From Rhynchonema sp. JSB1_4 (lineage: Eukaryota > Nematoda > Chromadorea > Monhysterida > Xyalidae), in contig JASAMV010005351.1 of assembly GCA_030248065.1 (NCBI GenBank), positions 1 through 50,375 on the forward strand: a stretch of 50,375 bases of DNA, written 5' to 3'. Positions 1-12,300 of this stretch are shown piece after piece. The notes beneath the pieces are model-generated. The model was not told where the DNA came from. It did no database searches and saw nothing but the letters and a program-made list of their open reading frames with translations. Every line of letters begins with the position of its first letter. Within the stretch, counting starts at the first letter, position 1. The position numbers and the translations under genes are program-made.

Positions 1-367
1 TTCGTCGTGGCTGTGTGTTTTATTTGATTCAGGCTGCTGACTAAGCCTAAGACAAAGCCACACAGCAAGCCTAAGCCTAAGCCTAAGCCTGAAATAGAAG
101 CCTAAAGCTTAACTATGGGACTATGCTTAAGCACACGCAAAACGGGTGGATTTCCGTATAATTAGTCAATCTTGTTTGTGTTGTGTGAATTTGGGCCACC
201 TAGGACTTCTTTCTTCATTTTGTTGAGGATCGTTAATCAACTTTGTTTGATTTATTTCTCATTCATTAGAAATGTGATTTGATTTTAGCGTCGAACGGTC
301 GAACACGCAACTCGAATCGACCTATCTTTTGAATTCGGCAAACTCGATTTGATTTCGTTTGATCATC
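1..367. other. Upstream/5' flank of the 53BP1-like gene
   Basis: No coding sequence is recognised here. The stretch carries a short TTAGGC-type repeat (67-90), then AT-rich DNA leading to the proposed first coding exon at 368. It probably contains the promoter and 5' UTR of the 53BP1-like gene if the exon 1 model is right. I see no clear TATA box or initiator. Confidence 0.4.
67..90. repeat. Interstitial nematode-type telomeric repeat (TAAGCC)n
   Basis: Four consecutive units of GCCTAA, the complement of TTAGGC, with further degenerate units at about 40-52 and 101-105. TTAGGC is the telomere repeat of nematodes. The tract is too short and too degenerate to be a working telomere, so it is either an interstitial remnant or chance. 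It is one of the clues for a nematode source. Confidence 0.55.
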
Positions 368-3300
368 ATGGACACATCGTCGACTTCGTGAGTTGTTTCA
401 TTCAAGTTCGCGCTTGCTTTGAGCCAGGCGTCGCAATCGGGCCGGCCCGCGGTGTCAGGCCTGGGCCCGGCCCGAGTTGGCCAAAGCTCGGCCCCGGGCG
501 CAGCAGAGGTCGCAATCGGGCCGGGGCCCGGCCCGAGCCCCCAAATCTCCGGCCCGGCCCGAGCCAAAAGCCCAAAATCGCGGCCCGGCTCGGCTCGGCT
601 CGGCCCGGCCCGAATTTTTTGCCTCAACTTTAAAGCCGATTTTTGTCGTAAATTTTGCGTTTTTTAGCCTATTTTTGGGTAAAATTGCTTTCAATAAAAA
701 GGTTGGTCGGACAGTGTTTTGGAGGTGGGGGTTTGGGGGCAGTGTAGTTCCTGGTCGGGCGAGGTGGTTAGGGTACGTCCCTGGGGGGGGACGGGGGAGG
801 GGAGACCCAAAGTCAGGAAAAAGTCACTTTTTGAGGTAGAAAATTTGACCGATTTTTGGCCCTTTTTGGAAAAAATTCTCCATAAAAAGGGTATTTTGAC
901 AACTTTTGACAACATCGACCTGCAAATCGCCCATTTTCGGCCTAAAAATGCCCATTTTAGGCCTAAAATTGCCTATTTTAGGCAAAAATTGAGGCGGTTA
1001 GTGTACCTGGCGCGGCGGTTAGTGTACTAGTGTACCTTGGTCGCGGCGGTTAGTGTACCTTAGGGGGGGACCCCCCTCAGCAGTGTAGTTCCTGGTCAGG
1101 GTGTTGACGAGGGGGAACAGGGGACCCCCTTTTTGTTGACGGGGGAACAGACCCAAGTACCCACCTGGGGGGGGAAGGGGGGGGGGAGGGACCCAAACTT
1201 GTTGACGATAGATAGATGGGGGGGGGGGGTCGCCAAAAATCAAGGTATAGTATCGTGTTCTAAGTTGGTAATAATGTGTAAATGTTAATGAAAATGTACC
1301 TAGATGTACCACATCAGCGCGTAGCGCGCGATTTTTGACGACATTGACCAAAAAATACCGATTTTATGCCAATTTTTAGGCAAAAATACCCATTTTGGGG
1401 TAGAAATGTGTTGACGAGAGATAGCTTGGTCCCAGAAGTTGTTGACGATAGATAGATTTGCCCATAAGTGTTGACGATAGATAGAGGAAATCAAAAGGTG
1501 TTGCCGATAGATAGCGGCCTTTGGGGGGGGACCCCCCCACCCCCCCCCCAAGTACTACCCTGGTTTGGGGGGTTAGCTGGTACAGTAGGTATCCCCCCGA
1601 TCAGTGCAGTTCCTGGTCCGGAGGGGGAGATAGCGGACCCTCCGTTTTATTTCGGAGGGGGAGATAGTGTACCCCGGCAGTGTACCGTAAAAACCTAAAT
1701 ACAGCCCCCCGGGAATAGAGCCCCCCTGTAATACAGCGCCCCCAAAAAGGGGTCAGTGAATTAATAGAGCCCCCCCCCCCGGAATAGAGCCCCCCTAAGT
1801 AACATCCCCTATTCTGTAGTGTATTAAGGCTTGATAGTGGTGTACAGGTACATTTATGCACGTTTGTTGTTCGTTCAGAGCACATAATACGCCTCCTATT
1901 GACGAATAGACACGAATAAATGCGATTACAAGCGAAAAAACATCCTTTCAAACCCGTTTTTAGGGGTATTTGGGGGGTATTTCTGGGGACAATTTTTCAG
2001 GTTCGGGTCAGTGAATTAATAGAGGCCCCCCCGGAATAAAGCCCCCCCCCCGTAATAGAGCCCCCCCCCCCAAAATGGGGTCAGTGAGTTAATAGAGCCC
2101 CCCTTCTATTTAGGTTTTTACGGTAGTTCCTGGGGGGAGGGGGGAGGTACACTAACCACCGCGACCAAGGTACACTAGTACACTAACCACCGCGCCAGGT
2201 ACACTAACCGCCTCAATTTTTGCCCAAAATAGGCATTTTTGCATCATGGAGCAATGCATCTCATTGACTGATGAGGACCCGGATGCATTGTGACATATAT
2301 AGTCTCATGAAAGGGTCCGAAACTATATATGCAGCTTTTACTACTCTATTAGTATAGATCATAGTCATATTTATAAGAAATAAATAATAATACTGCTACA
2401 CATCCCTTTTATATGCCTAAAATGGGTAATTTTTATTTTTTTTGATTTTGATTTGGGTCTTCCCCCTTCCCCCCCAGGGAGAGACACTAACCGCCGCACG
2501 GAAAAAAGGGGTAGAGGTACACTAACCGCCGCGCCGGACCAGGAACTACACTGGGAGCGGAAGACCCAAATTCGGGAAAAGTCACTTTTTGAGGCGGAAA
2601 ATTTGACCTATTTTGCCCCTTTTTGAAAAAAATTCTTCATAAAAAGGGTATTTTGGCGACTTTTGAGAACATTGACCTGGAAATCACACATTTTAGGCCT
2701 AAAAATATCCATTTTAGGCCTAAAAATGGCTAGGCAAAAGCTAAGGGAGATACAGATAGTGTACCCGGAGGGGGAGATAGGGGGATAGTGTACCACCCGA
2801 GGGGGAGATAGCGTACCCGAGGGGGGACCCCCTCCCCCCAGGAACTACACTGCCCCCGATGTTTGGCATAGTACAGCAGTGCGCATGCGCCTCCTATTGA
2901 TAAATAGGCACTAATAAATGAGAATATTAGCCAATAAACCCCCTTCAAACACAATTTTAGGGGTAGTATTTCTGGGAACAATTTTTTTCAGATTCGGGGC
3001 AGTGATTAATAGAAGCCCCCTTCCCCGGAACAGAGCCCCCCAAAATGGGGTCAGTGATTAGTAGAGCCCCCTTCTATTTAGGTTTTTACGGTTAGAAATA
3101 TGCAAAATCGGGCTCGTGTTGGCGCACTGTTACTTTTACTCTCTACACTGCCCTGTTTTATGCCAATTTTTTTCAGCGGCACGAACGAAGTGGTCGATGA
3201 GACGCCGGGCGTGTTCGACACAACATCGCCGTCCGGTGGCTCCCATCCGCAACAACAAACCGCGTCCACCGACTCGAATTGGTCGCCACCACAGGCTGCC

Positions 3301-6300
3301 GGCGCCACTGCGTCCTTGTTTGGCGCCAGCTCACCGTCGAAATATCAGGTTTGCTGCCTTCATTTGTTGACCCTCTTGAAACGGCCTCACGGTGGCAGGT
3401 TCTCCAATTCGGGTTCCTCTGGTGTGGCCTTGGTCATCTGACTGCCTTTTGGGCCCGAGATGGACTGACATTGGCAAACTGAAACGTTGATATCGGTCGC
3501 GCAGAAAGACCACTGAACGAAAGGCCTCGATTTTAGCCGTTGGCAAATGTTCTAAGCGAGCTCGACTGAGAAGTACGGTCTCAAAAAAGGCACTCAACAC
3601 AAAATATTGGCATTCAGCTTCGGCACATTACAGACTCCATCATCCACCTCTGTCGTACAGCAAACGCCGTCGTCGGCCGATGCATCGCACACGGACGATG
3701 CGCAACCAGGTGCATCCCAGCTGGCTAGAATAAACTGTTTTCTTGTTGTTGTTTTCTAATATTCTTGCATAAAATAAATATAAAAAATATATTTTCAACA
3801 GGTAAAGAATTTGTCAATGGCGATGACAGTAATCTGGCGAATGACGATGAAGAAGACGATGAAAGTGCGAATCAACAAAGTCGATTGAATGGCGAGACAG
3901 CTGATGGAACGCGGAACGAACCAGCGGCTCGAGGTTGGTATTGGTTGTTTTTTGTATTTTTATGTCCCACATGTCGGTCTGGTCGGACTCGGGATTTGGT
4001 CAGTCTTGAACATTCACGAAATTTTTTCGCGTTAAAGGTGCTGGTTAACAACCCTTCGACCGCGCTTGATCTTGGGGGTAGTACATTTTAACAAAGTTTG
4101 GACATCGTGTTACTCGACCCTAAACTGGCGAACCGATTGATTGCTTCCTGATGTTTCACGGCCACGTTGAAGTTTGCCCCTGGTGAAAAAGACCGAAAAA
4201 ATTTGAAATGCTGCTGTGACACGAATAAGCTGTTTCAAAGTTTGATACTGGAGTGACAGCAACCTCCAACAGTGTGCCGAAAACCGCAATGCACAATAGC
4301 TGTTGAAACGTCCGCATTGTTGAATAAGAAAGTAAATGGTTTCAGAAACCTGGCCATTTTTTGTTAGGATTTTCTACTCGTATAATTTTAAGCATCTGTG
4401 GTGAATGAAATAAGTTGTCAATTACAAATAAAAATCGTCTAATTATCAAGTTTTTTATTTGTGCTCCCCAGTTTTCAAAACCCTACACAGCTCACACAAT
4501 GTTTACCACAGATGCTTAAAATTATACGAGTAGAAAATCCTAACAAAAAATGGCCAGGTTTCTGAAACCATTTACTTTCTTATTCAACAATGCGGACGTT
4601 TCAACAGCTATTGTGCATTGCGGTTTTCGGCACACTGTTGGAGGTTGCTGTCACTCCAGTATCAAACTTTGAAGCAGCCTATTCATGTCACAGCAGCATT
4701 TCAAATTTTTTCGGTCTTTTTCACCAGGGGCAAACTTCAACGTGGCCGTGAAACATCAGGAAGCAATCAATCGGTTCGCCAGTTTAGGGTCGAGTAACAC
4801 GATGTCCAAACTTTGTTAAAATATACTACCCCCAAGATCAAGCGCGGTCGAAGGGTTGTTAACCAGCATCTTTAAGAAACACTCGACCAGCGTGAAGGTT
4901 GTTCCTGACCTCGCTGTTCTAAAATCTGATTCTTAAAAATATTTTTCAATGTTGTCAAACATTCTGGGCGGACACCTAATCCAGTTGTCCAATGTTGAAA
5001 TTGTAACAGTAATTGTTGAAACTTTGTATTCAGCCAATGAAATGGGAAACGATGATGAAGAACAAGAAGACGAAGAGCAGGAGGAGGAAGATGTATCGCA
5101 GGGCGATAATGCGGAGGATCAAGCAGATGCGGAACAGTCTGAACAGGGTTCGTTCATAAATTTGAATTATGCGTTGATGACTGATTTTCGGCTTCAACAA
5201 ATTTTAGGGCCTGAATGACTTGTGAAACTCTTTTTTTCAGCTGTTGTCACCGCTGAAAAAGACGAAACGAAAGACGCGGAAGAGCAAGACAAGGAAGATG
5301 AGAGCTCTGCCGATGATGTTGTTCCCGATACATTGGCCACGTCGAAGGAACAAAAGGACGGACAGGAAGAGGAAGATCAGGAGGAAGAGCAGGAGGAAGA
5401 AGAAGAAGAAAAGGATGATGAACAGATGGAAACAGATCAAATGGATGATGAGAAAGATGAGGTTTGTGAAGAAAATATTTTTGAGAAACGTCCGGAAAGC
5501 ACGAACTTCCGATTTTTAATGCTGCCGGCTGCCCCTGGAAAATTACAAAGATCGATTAGACAGCTGCTGTCCGGTTTAGATTTTGCTCCATGCTGAAGCA
5601 CGCGATATGTTTATACACTATGTGTTTATAAGTTAGAATACTGCAGGAAGCCGAAGAAAAACCGGAAACCCAGGTTGACCAGTCGGAAGAGAAAAAAGAA
5701 GACGACGATGAGGGTGACTCAGCTGCGGAGGAGTCACTGAAAGTCGACGAGAGTGGCGCACAGGAGGCAGCGGAGGAAGAGGGCGAAGAAGAACAAGATG
5801 AAGAGAAAACACCCGGAGGCACGACACGCAAAACACGGCGCAAATCACGCGGACAGATTATGAAGGAGATGTGGGCCAAGAAACGAGCAGGAGCGACGCC
5901 GGAGGTATGAACTGAACACCGCGCTATTTTTTGCCATTGTTGGTTTATGTTTCGTTAACGCAAGTGGTCCATTCTCTGAAAGTTGGTTTCTGGTAGGAGA
6001 GGGTCCCTATCATTTTCATCTCTGTACTATCTGGCCAAACGTTTAACGGTTTTGTTCTCATCAGCACACACGAGCCAGAGTCAGACGTACGAGCACATCT
6101 TTTGTGTGAGAAAATACGGTCCTCGTTTGTACTAAATTAAATTTTGCGTTTTCGTTGTTGCAGACGCCCAGTTCGGACGAAAAGAAAACACCGACGAAGT
6201 CGACACCGACAAAACGCAGCACACCGGCGCGCACCCCGCGCAGCACACGCAAGGCTGCCGCATCACCAGCTCTACAAGGGGTTCGTTATTGGAGCTTTTT

Positions 6301-9300
6301 TTGCGTTTCGTAATCTTTATTTGTCTATTTTTGAGCTGTGCACGTTGCGGGAAAGCACTGTGACCGTACGAGTACGCTCGGACGACAGCAGGAGTTGTAA
6401 AGAAGATTTTGCAACTGCTGCTTTCTTCAGCAAAACAAAACGCAGTCGGAAGTGCATGCCTGGCGATTCGATGCGGATCGTTAATTTTCTCTTTTCTATC
6501 AGTCCTTGAGTTTCAGGCGCAGAAAGAAGAAGAGGAGAGGGTGGAGGAAGCGGAAGAACAGCCAGAACAGGTCGAGTCGCCCACCAAGAAGACGACACCA
6601 AAGAAGACACCAGCTAAGACCGAGACCCCTTCAACCGCACCGGCCACCCGACGATCGTTGCGGGAACGACCGACGCCAAGCACGCCCGCACCTGCGGGGA
6701 CACCACGTGCAACCAGGACACCGAAACAAGCGACACCCGCTACTCAGACGTAAGGCGATTAATTTCAAAGCTGTTTTCTTTGTTGTGCTTTGCTCGCACG
6801 CACTCACCAAAGCATGAATAATACGTAAAAAACTGCTAGGCTCATCAAATCCTGAATGAAAACATCACAATGTGGTGACGCAGCTACGTACTATATGGAC
6901 CCAGAAATATTAACTGTTATCAGTGATGTAGTTGGTCCGAGCAAGAAAGCTAGCTAGCTAGCCGGGTATCCCAATTTGGGGGTATTATAGGTCCAGAAGT
7001 CAAAAACAGCGGTTTAAAATTGGTCAAAATTGTGCCAAAATACGCCCTAAAATACGTGTTTTTGTACATGTGTGAGCAAATTTGAGCGCATTTGACCATT
7101 TTGGCCCATAAAATGGTCATTTTGGCACTAAAATCAACACTTTTTCGACTTGATGACTAGGGTTAGAGGTCGGGGGGTACCCGACACCCGACAGCCGACA
7201 CCCGACATCTGGAAGTACCCGACACCCGACATCTCAGAAAAAAAGCCGACACCCGACATCTAGTTTTTGAAAAAAACCCGACACCCGACACCTGTTTTTG
7301 GAGCAAAAACAGGCAAATTTTTGCTCATTTGCATCATGAGTGCAATTTTTTAGCTCAAGTTACTGAATTCAAGTATTTTCACACGAAATAAACACCAAAA
7401 TGTCACATTCTGCGTCTTCGGAAACATTTGGTTCCAAAAAAGTTTTCTCGCAAAATTCTTCTCAGCAATACTGATGTTTTGAACCGTAAGTGTCGGGTGT
7501 CGGGTCCCAAAAAACCCGACACCCGACATCTGGGGGTACCCGACACCTACACTTTTTTGGCACCCGACAGCCGACACCCGACATCTCTCTAACCCTATTG
7601 ATGACCGGAGCAAGAAAGCTAGCTAGCCAGTTTGGGGGGTTTGGGTTTGTGAGCAAGAAAGCTACCTAGCAGTTGGGGGTATCACCCCCATACCCCCCAA
7701 CCACATCACTGACTGTAATATTCTAATACTGGTGTCTTACGTTGTGGCTGCAAGTGTTGCGTTACCAGATGAATAGACTGGTCAGATAACCTCGTGTTGA
7801 AACTTCAGCTACTCTCTACGTGTTTATAAGTCGACAAAAGTCGACATGGCGGTATTGGTGAGCAAACCAACATTACAGCATTTTTCATAATTTCCAGACC
7901 GAAAACATCAACGCGCAAGCGCGGCCGGGCCGTGTCGCCGCCTCCGTCCGAAAAGGAGCCGTCGCCTGCGCCAGCTGTCACACCAAAACCATCGTGAGTG
8001 TTATTTTTTGTTTTCTTGGTGAAAAAATAATGAAAAAACAAAGAAAATAGTGATAAACGAAGACAGACATGGCGAAAGGGAATAATAAAAGTTGAGGTCA
8101 TTAATTTCAGAAAGCGAGCAGGAGCCGCACAGCGACGTGAAACGCCCAAGACGGAGCCGCCGCCAAAACGCGGTCGGCAGGCGAGACGAACGGGTGTGTT
8201 TTTGTTGCATTTTGTCATTTTATTTGTCTATTTTTACCTGAAGTCGCTGTTTTGCTGGATGGCGTGTGACCTTTGTGTTGAGGTGCACTAACGCGACACT
8301 AACCTCGACTGTCGTGAAAGTTGCTCCTGGACAGCCAGGTCGAATCTGTCGCAATCGGCAGCATGAGTAAATCTCGAAATGTCCTTCTTGCGAACAATTT
8401 CGTGAGCAGGATAAAACCGTGTTTGACCGACCGGCATGTTTGACACGCTCAAAAAGCACCAAGCTTCAAGCGTTCATTGTCGGTTCTCATCGTGCACCAT
8501 CGATATTGCAGCAAACGTCATAAGAAGACCAATATGCAACTGACTTTCAAATCGTTCACTTTCTGCATTCCAGCAGCTGAGTCGCCGCCACCGGAGCCAC
8601 CGAAGAGCGTTCCACCGAAGGCCGCCAAAGGCAGGGGTGCACGTGGCAAGGCAGCTGCAGCGACATCGAACAACGATGATCCGTTCAGTATGGAACATTT
8701 TGAGGATCATCCGCGACCCATGTCGAATATTCAGGTGGTCATCTCATAGTTTCTACCGTATGGGTTGTTTACATATTGCTGGCATTCATATTTTGCACAC
8801 CAATGCGGCACGCTGTTGCAAAAATTGCGGGTTGTATGGATTTTTTCTTTTTTTTCGCGGACTATGTTTCGTTTCTGGACGATCAATGCAGTACATTGTT
8901 TTGTCCACTGCAGGGTTTTATATTAGCCGTGAAACAGTTTTGGAACTCCCCATAATTACTCATCGTAAAAGATCAAAAAACGTCGTCAACTTCAAACAGC
9001 CAAGCATCGGTGTCACTAGCGTGATTTGCTTATTTTACTGAATGATGAGAAATGAAATGAGCTCGATTTTACTTGAAATGACCTCAATTCTCGTAAATGA
9101 GCCACTAATGTTGTGCCCGATAAATGAACCGTAGAGTCTCAATGTGTCCAATAGGGATCGGGAATTCGTGAGACACCCGACGCCTACACTTTCAAAAAGC
9201 TCGACAGCGAGTGTGGTGCCCAGGGGAGCTGCCAGCTGCCGCCCCCCCCAGGGCAGGGGTATCCATCTTGCACCAACACTTGCGGAGGGCCGGGTACCTA

Positions 9301-12300
9301 TCGCAACAACCCCAAATAGTATCTTGCACCGGCATATTTAGGCCTTTTATAGGCAATAAATGGGTATTTTTCGACCAAAGAAATATTGCAGGTGGTGATG
9401 AGCCAAGGAAAGACCACATTCTTCTCACCGACTCAAGCAGACGGTGGCAGCAAGGCTGTTACGCCCAAACAGTTAGTGGAGGGTTTGATTTCAACGGTGG
9501 TCAAGGCATTCGTTATTTTTGTTTTTTGCCGCATTGCACAATGAAAGCACATGTTTTTACAGAAAACGCTATTCGCTGACGCAACAGGCGGCGCGCGAAC
9601 AACAGGCCGTGCTGGAGGCATCGGTTAGCGTTTTTGTTATTTTTTGGGGGATATTTTGGAGCTGTAGCCCTACTTTGGGCGCACAAATGTTGCTGAGTTG
9701 TTATGTGAGAGGTAAAACTTAGACATTGGTAGTTATTGTTATTACTCCATGTTTTATGCTACCAAAAATCAGTTGTTTCTTTCCCTGGTCCGATTCTATA
9801 GTCGCAGCGCTTGACTTCGAATTTCATGCCATTTTTATTTACTTGGCTTTTTATCCTTTTTAGGGTCAGAAGCCGCGCCCGGCCGCCAGCCAGCGTTCAT
9901 CAACCACGACGTCATCGGGCAATTTGGCTGATGTTTCATCGATGGATACAAATGAGGAAGAATCGAGCTGTTAGTGCGGGGCTTGCGGCTTTGACATTTG
10001 TTCGGTATAATTTTTTGATGATAGAATTTTGATTTGACGTCATGTGTTGCACATGCTCATGCTCACTCTAGTGCAAGGTGCTGGAAAAAGGTGATTTCGT
10101 CAATTTTTACGGTGTTTGTTTCCCTAGTTATGGTGGATGCCATTATTTTGCTAAATTTCTCGTGCTGGTTTTCAGCCTACCGTGAAACATTTTTTTAACG
10201 AGCATCTTTTCTTTGCGCAAAATGTTAAGTCGGTGTATCAATGTCAATATCGATGACCCAAAGAGCCAACAGTTTAGGCATTGATCGGCATCTATGTATA
10301 ACGCAGCCAATTACCAAGACCGAGAAGCTGTGCATAGAACAAAGTGTGTCGATTTCCCAGAGAGCAAACTTCAACACAAGAGCGTCTGTCCGGTTCACAT
10401 AATGCGCCCGTTTTTGGCCGCGATGTGTTTTCACATCAGGCATTGAATAAAAATTTCTTTGCGAACAATCGAATTTTCGCATCAACATTGCAGCTCCGCA
10501 ACCCAAGTCGACGCCACGACGTTCCACGAGTGCGACTTCCAGTAGTACGCCAAAGTCGAGCAGCAGTCGTCGACCGAGTGGCAGCACTCCCGCCACGGTG
10601 TACGTTGTCTTTGTCGGGTATTCGACGAAAATGTTTGATGGACGTTTGCCGTCGTTTCTCTGTTTCTCGCTTGCTTGACATGCGGGCTCAACTTCTTTTG
10701 AATTTCTCCGTTTCTGGTCGAATCGGATCCTTGTCAGACCACTACTGCTATAACCAGTCTGACCAATGGTTGTTGGTGTGGTGGGACAACTATTTACTGG
10801 CTAAAAAATACGTCTTCTATCCCGAAATTCGGTTTGAATAAAACTTGGCAATTGTATTGCTACGATAACTTCATATGGCATGGCTATGGCTCCATGGTTC
10901 AAGCTTCATTAGGATAATTTATTTTGCAGCACGCCCAAATCGACGCCATCCACCGTCGCGCCCACGCTCACTGCCGAACAACAACTACAAGTGGATCATC
11001 CCGAAGCTGCGGTGTTCGCGCCAGGTACGGTACCCAAAATTATAGTTGCAATTTTTCCGGAAAAATATGTTTCGCTGATAAAACGGTTCTTTTTTGTTTT
11101 TTGGGGGAAAACCGTTTTTTTCGCCTGCAACTATACCCAAAATTAAGGCTGGTGTACATTGCTCACGTCAGGGTCGGGGCGACACGGAGGGTAGACAGCG
11201 ACTATTACTATACTGTTTCTCCTTCATAATCCAGGCGCCCGAGTGCTCGCCAAATGGGGCAAGGAGTATTATCCGGCATTGATCACCGCCAGCATTGGCT
11301 TCGGCCGGTACAAAGTGTTGTTTGTGGCCGACAATCTGTCACGCGACATGCCCGCGCCCGATATTGTGCCGTTGTCGCGCGTGGAAGTGGACAAAACGGT
11401 TAGCGTGCGTGCGGAATGTTGGCCTGATTTTGGAAGGAACGTCAGTGTTTTGTTTCGTAGCAAAGTTGGTGATCGTTGTCCCAGAGAAGGAATAATGAGC
11501 AGCCGTAATTAATGGCAGTGATGTGGTTGGGGGGTAATACTAGGTGTTGCTAGGTAGCTTTCTTGCTCCGGTCATCAAATCAAAAAAGTGTTGATCTTAG
11601 TGCCAAAATGACCATTTTATGGGCCAATATGGTCAAATTGCTCATACATGTACAAAAACACGCATTTTAGGGCTTACTTTGGCATAATTTCGACCAATTT
11701 TTATACCCCTGTTTCTGGACCCTCACAAATCGGGGTACCCTGTTAGCTAGCTAGCTTTCTTGCGCCGGACCCCTCCAGCTCGCTGGCTTTCTTGCTCGGA
11801 CCAACTACATCACAGATTAATGGCATCCCTAAATCGCACCACAAACGTCCGTGTGACTAAGTCACGCAACACTGTCCTATCCAATCAGCATTTGTCACGC
11901 TAGCGGATTCTATATTTGTAATGTTATTTCCGCAGATCATGGTATCGCGACCAACGGGTAAGGCGGGCGAAGATGAACTATTACCGGTGACGATTGTAAA
12001 AGTGAGTCAGTGTTTTGTGCGCTGTTTTGAGTTGTGTTTCTGCGACAGGGCGTTTTCCGCTGGTGTTGCGCATCAGGGAGTTTACTTTCAAAAAGTTTTC
12101 AGATGCACCTACACAAAAGTTACAGAACCTCTAGGCAATTTTAGGCCACTTTAGCGCCTAACGTTCCAATCTTAGGTGCAAACGTGGTATTCAAACAGTG
12201 TGGTGAGGAACGGACAGAACAGCGAGCAATATCTAGAAACACTGCTTGAGCTTGAACTCTGGGTTGCACAGTCCCCAACAAAAATTTATTTGGTGGACGC

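Larger units (their letters stand above)
388..3176. mobile_element. Intron 1: nest of small DNA transposons
   Basis: This 2.8-kb intron is almost all repeats. It starts with a GC-rich GGGCC/GGCCC array (about 425-620). It then has several copies or halves of a family with CAGTGTAGTTCCTGG ends and internal CGGTTAGTGTACC motifs (ends near 739, 1084, 1601, 2554, 2851). An inner family has ACCGTAAAAACCTAAATA ends (1684-2124, and a half copy ending at 3092). A 20-nt motif at 3105-3124 recurs exactly at 19725-19744. No convincing coding exon is seen. Confidence 0.65.

Noticed and set aside
322..839. Several Pro/Gly/Arg/Ala-rich open frames on both strands
   Set aside because: They come from the GGGCC/GGCCC array in intron 1, which is open in many frames because of its GC content.
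67..3176. Direct start of the 53BP1-like protein at the ATG at 3100
   Set aside because: That ATG lies in a dispersed repeat motif (3105-3124 repeated at 19725), and a strong TTTTTTTCAG acceptor follows at 3176.
5237..5848. Minus-strand frames rich in Phe, Leu and Ser opposite the acidic exons
   Set aside because: They are shadows of GAA/GAG-rich coding sequence on the plus strand.
6059..6067. CTGATGAG on the minus strand as a second hammerhead core
   Set aside because: No stem II with a GAAA partner follows, so the match is chance.
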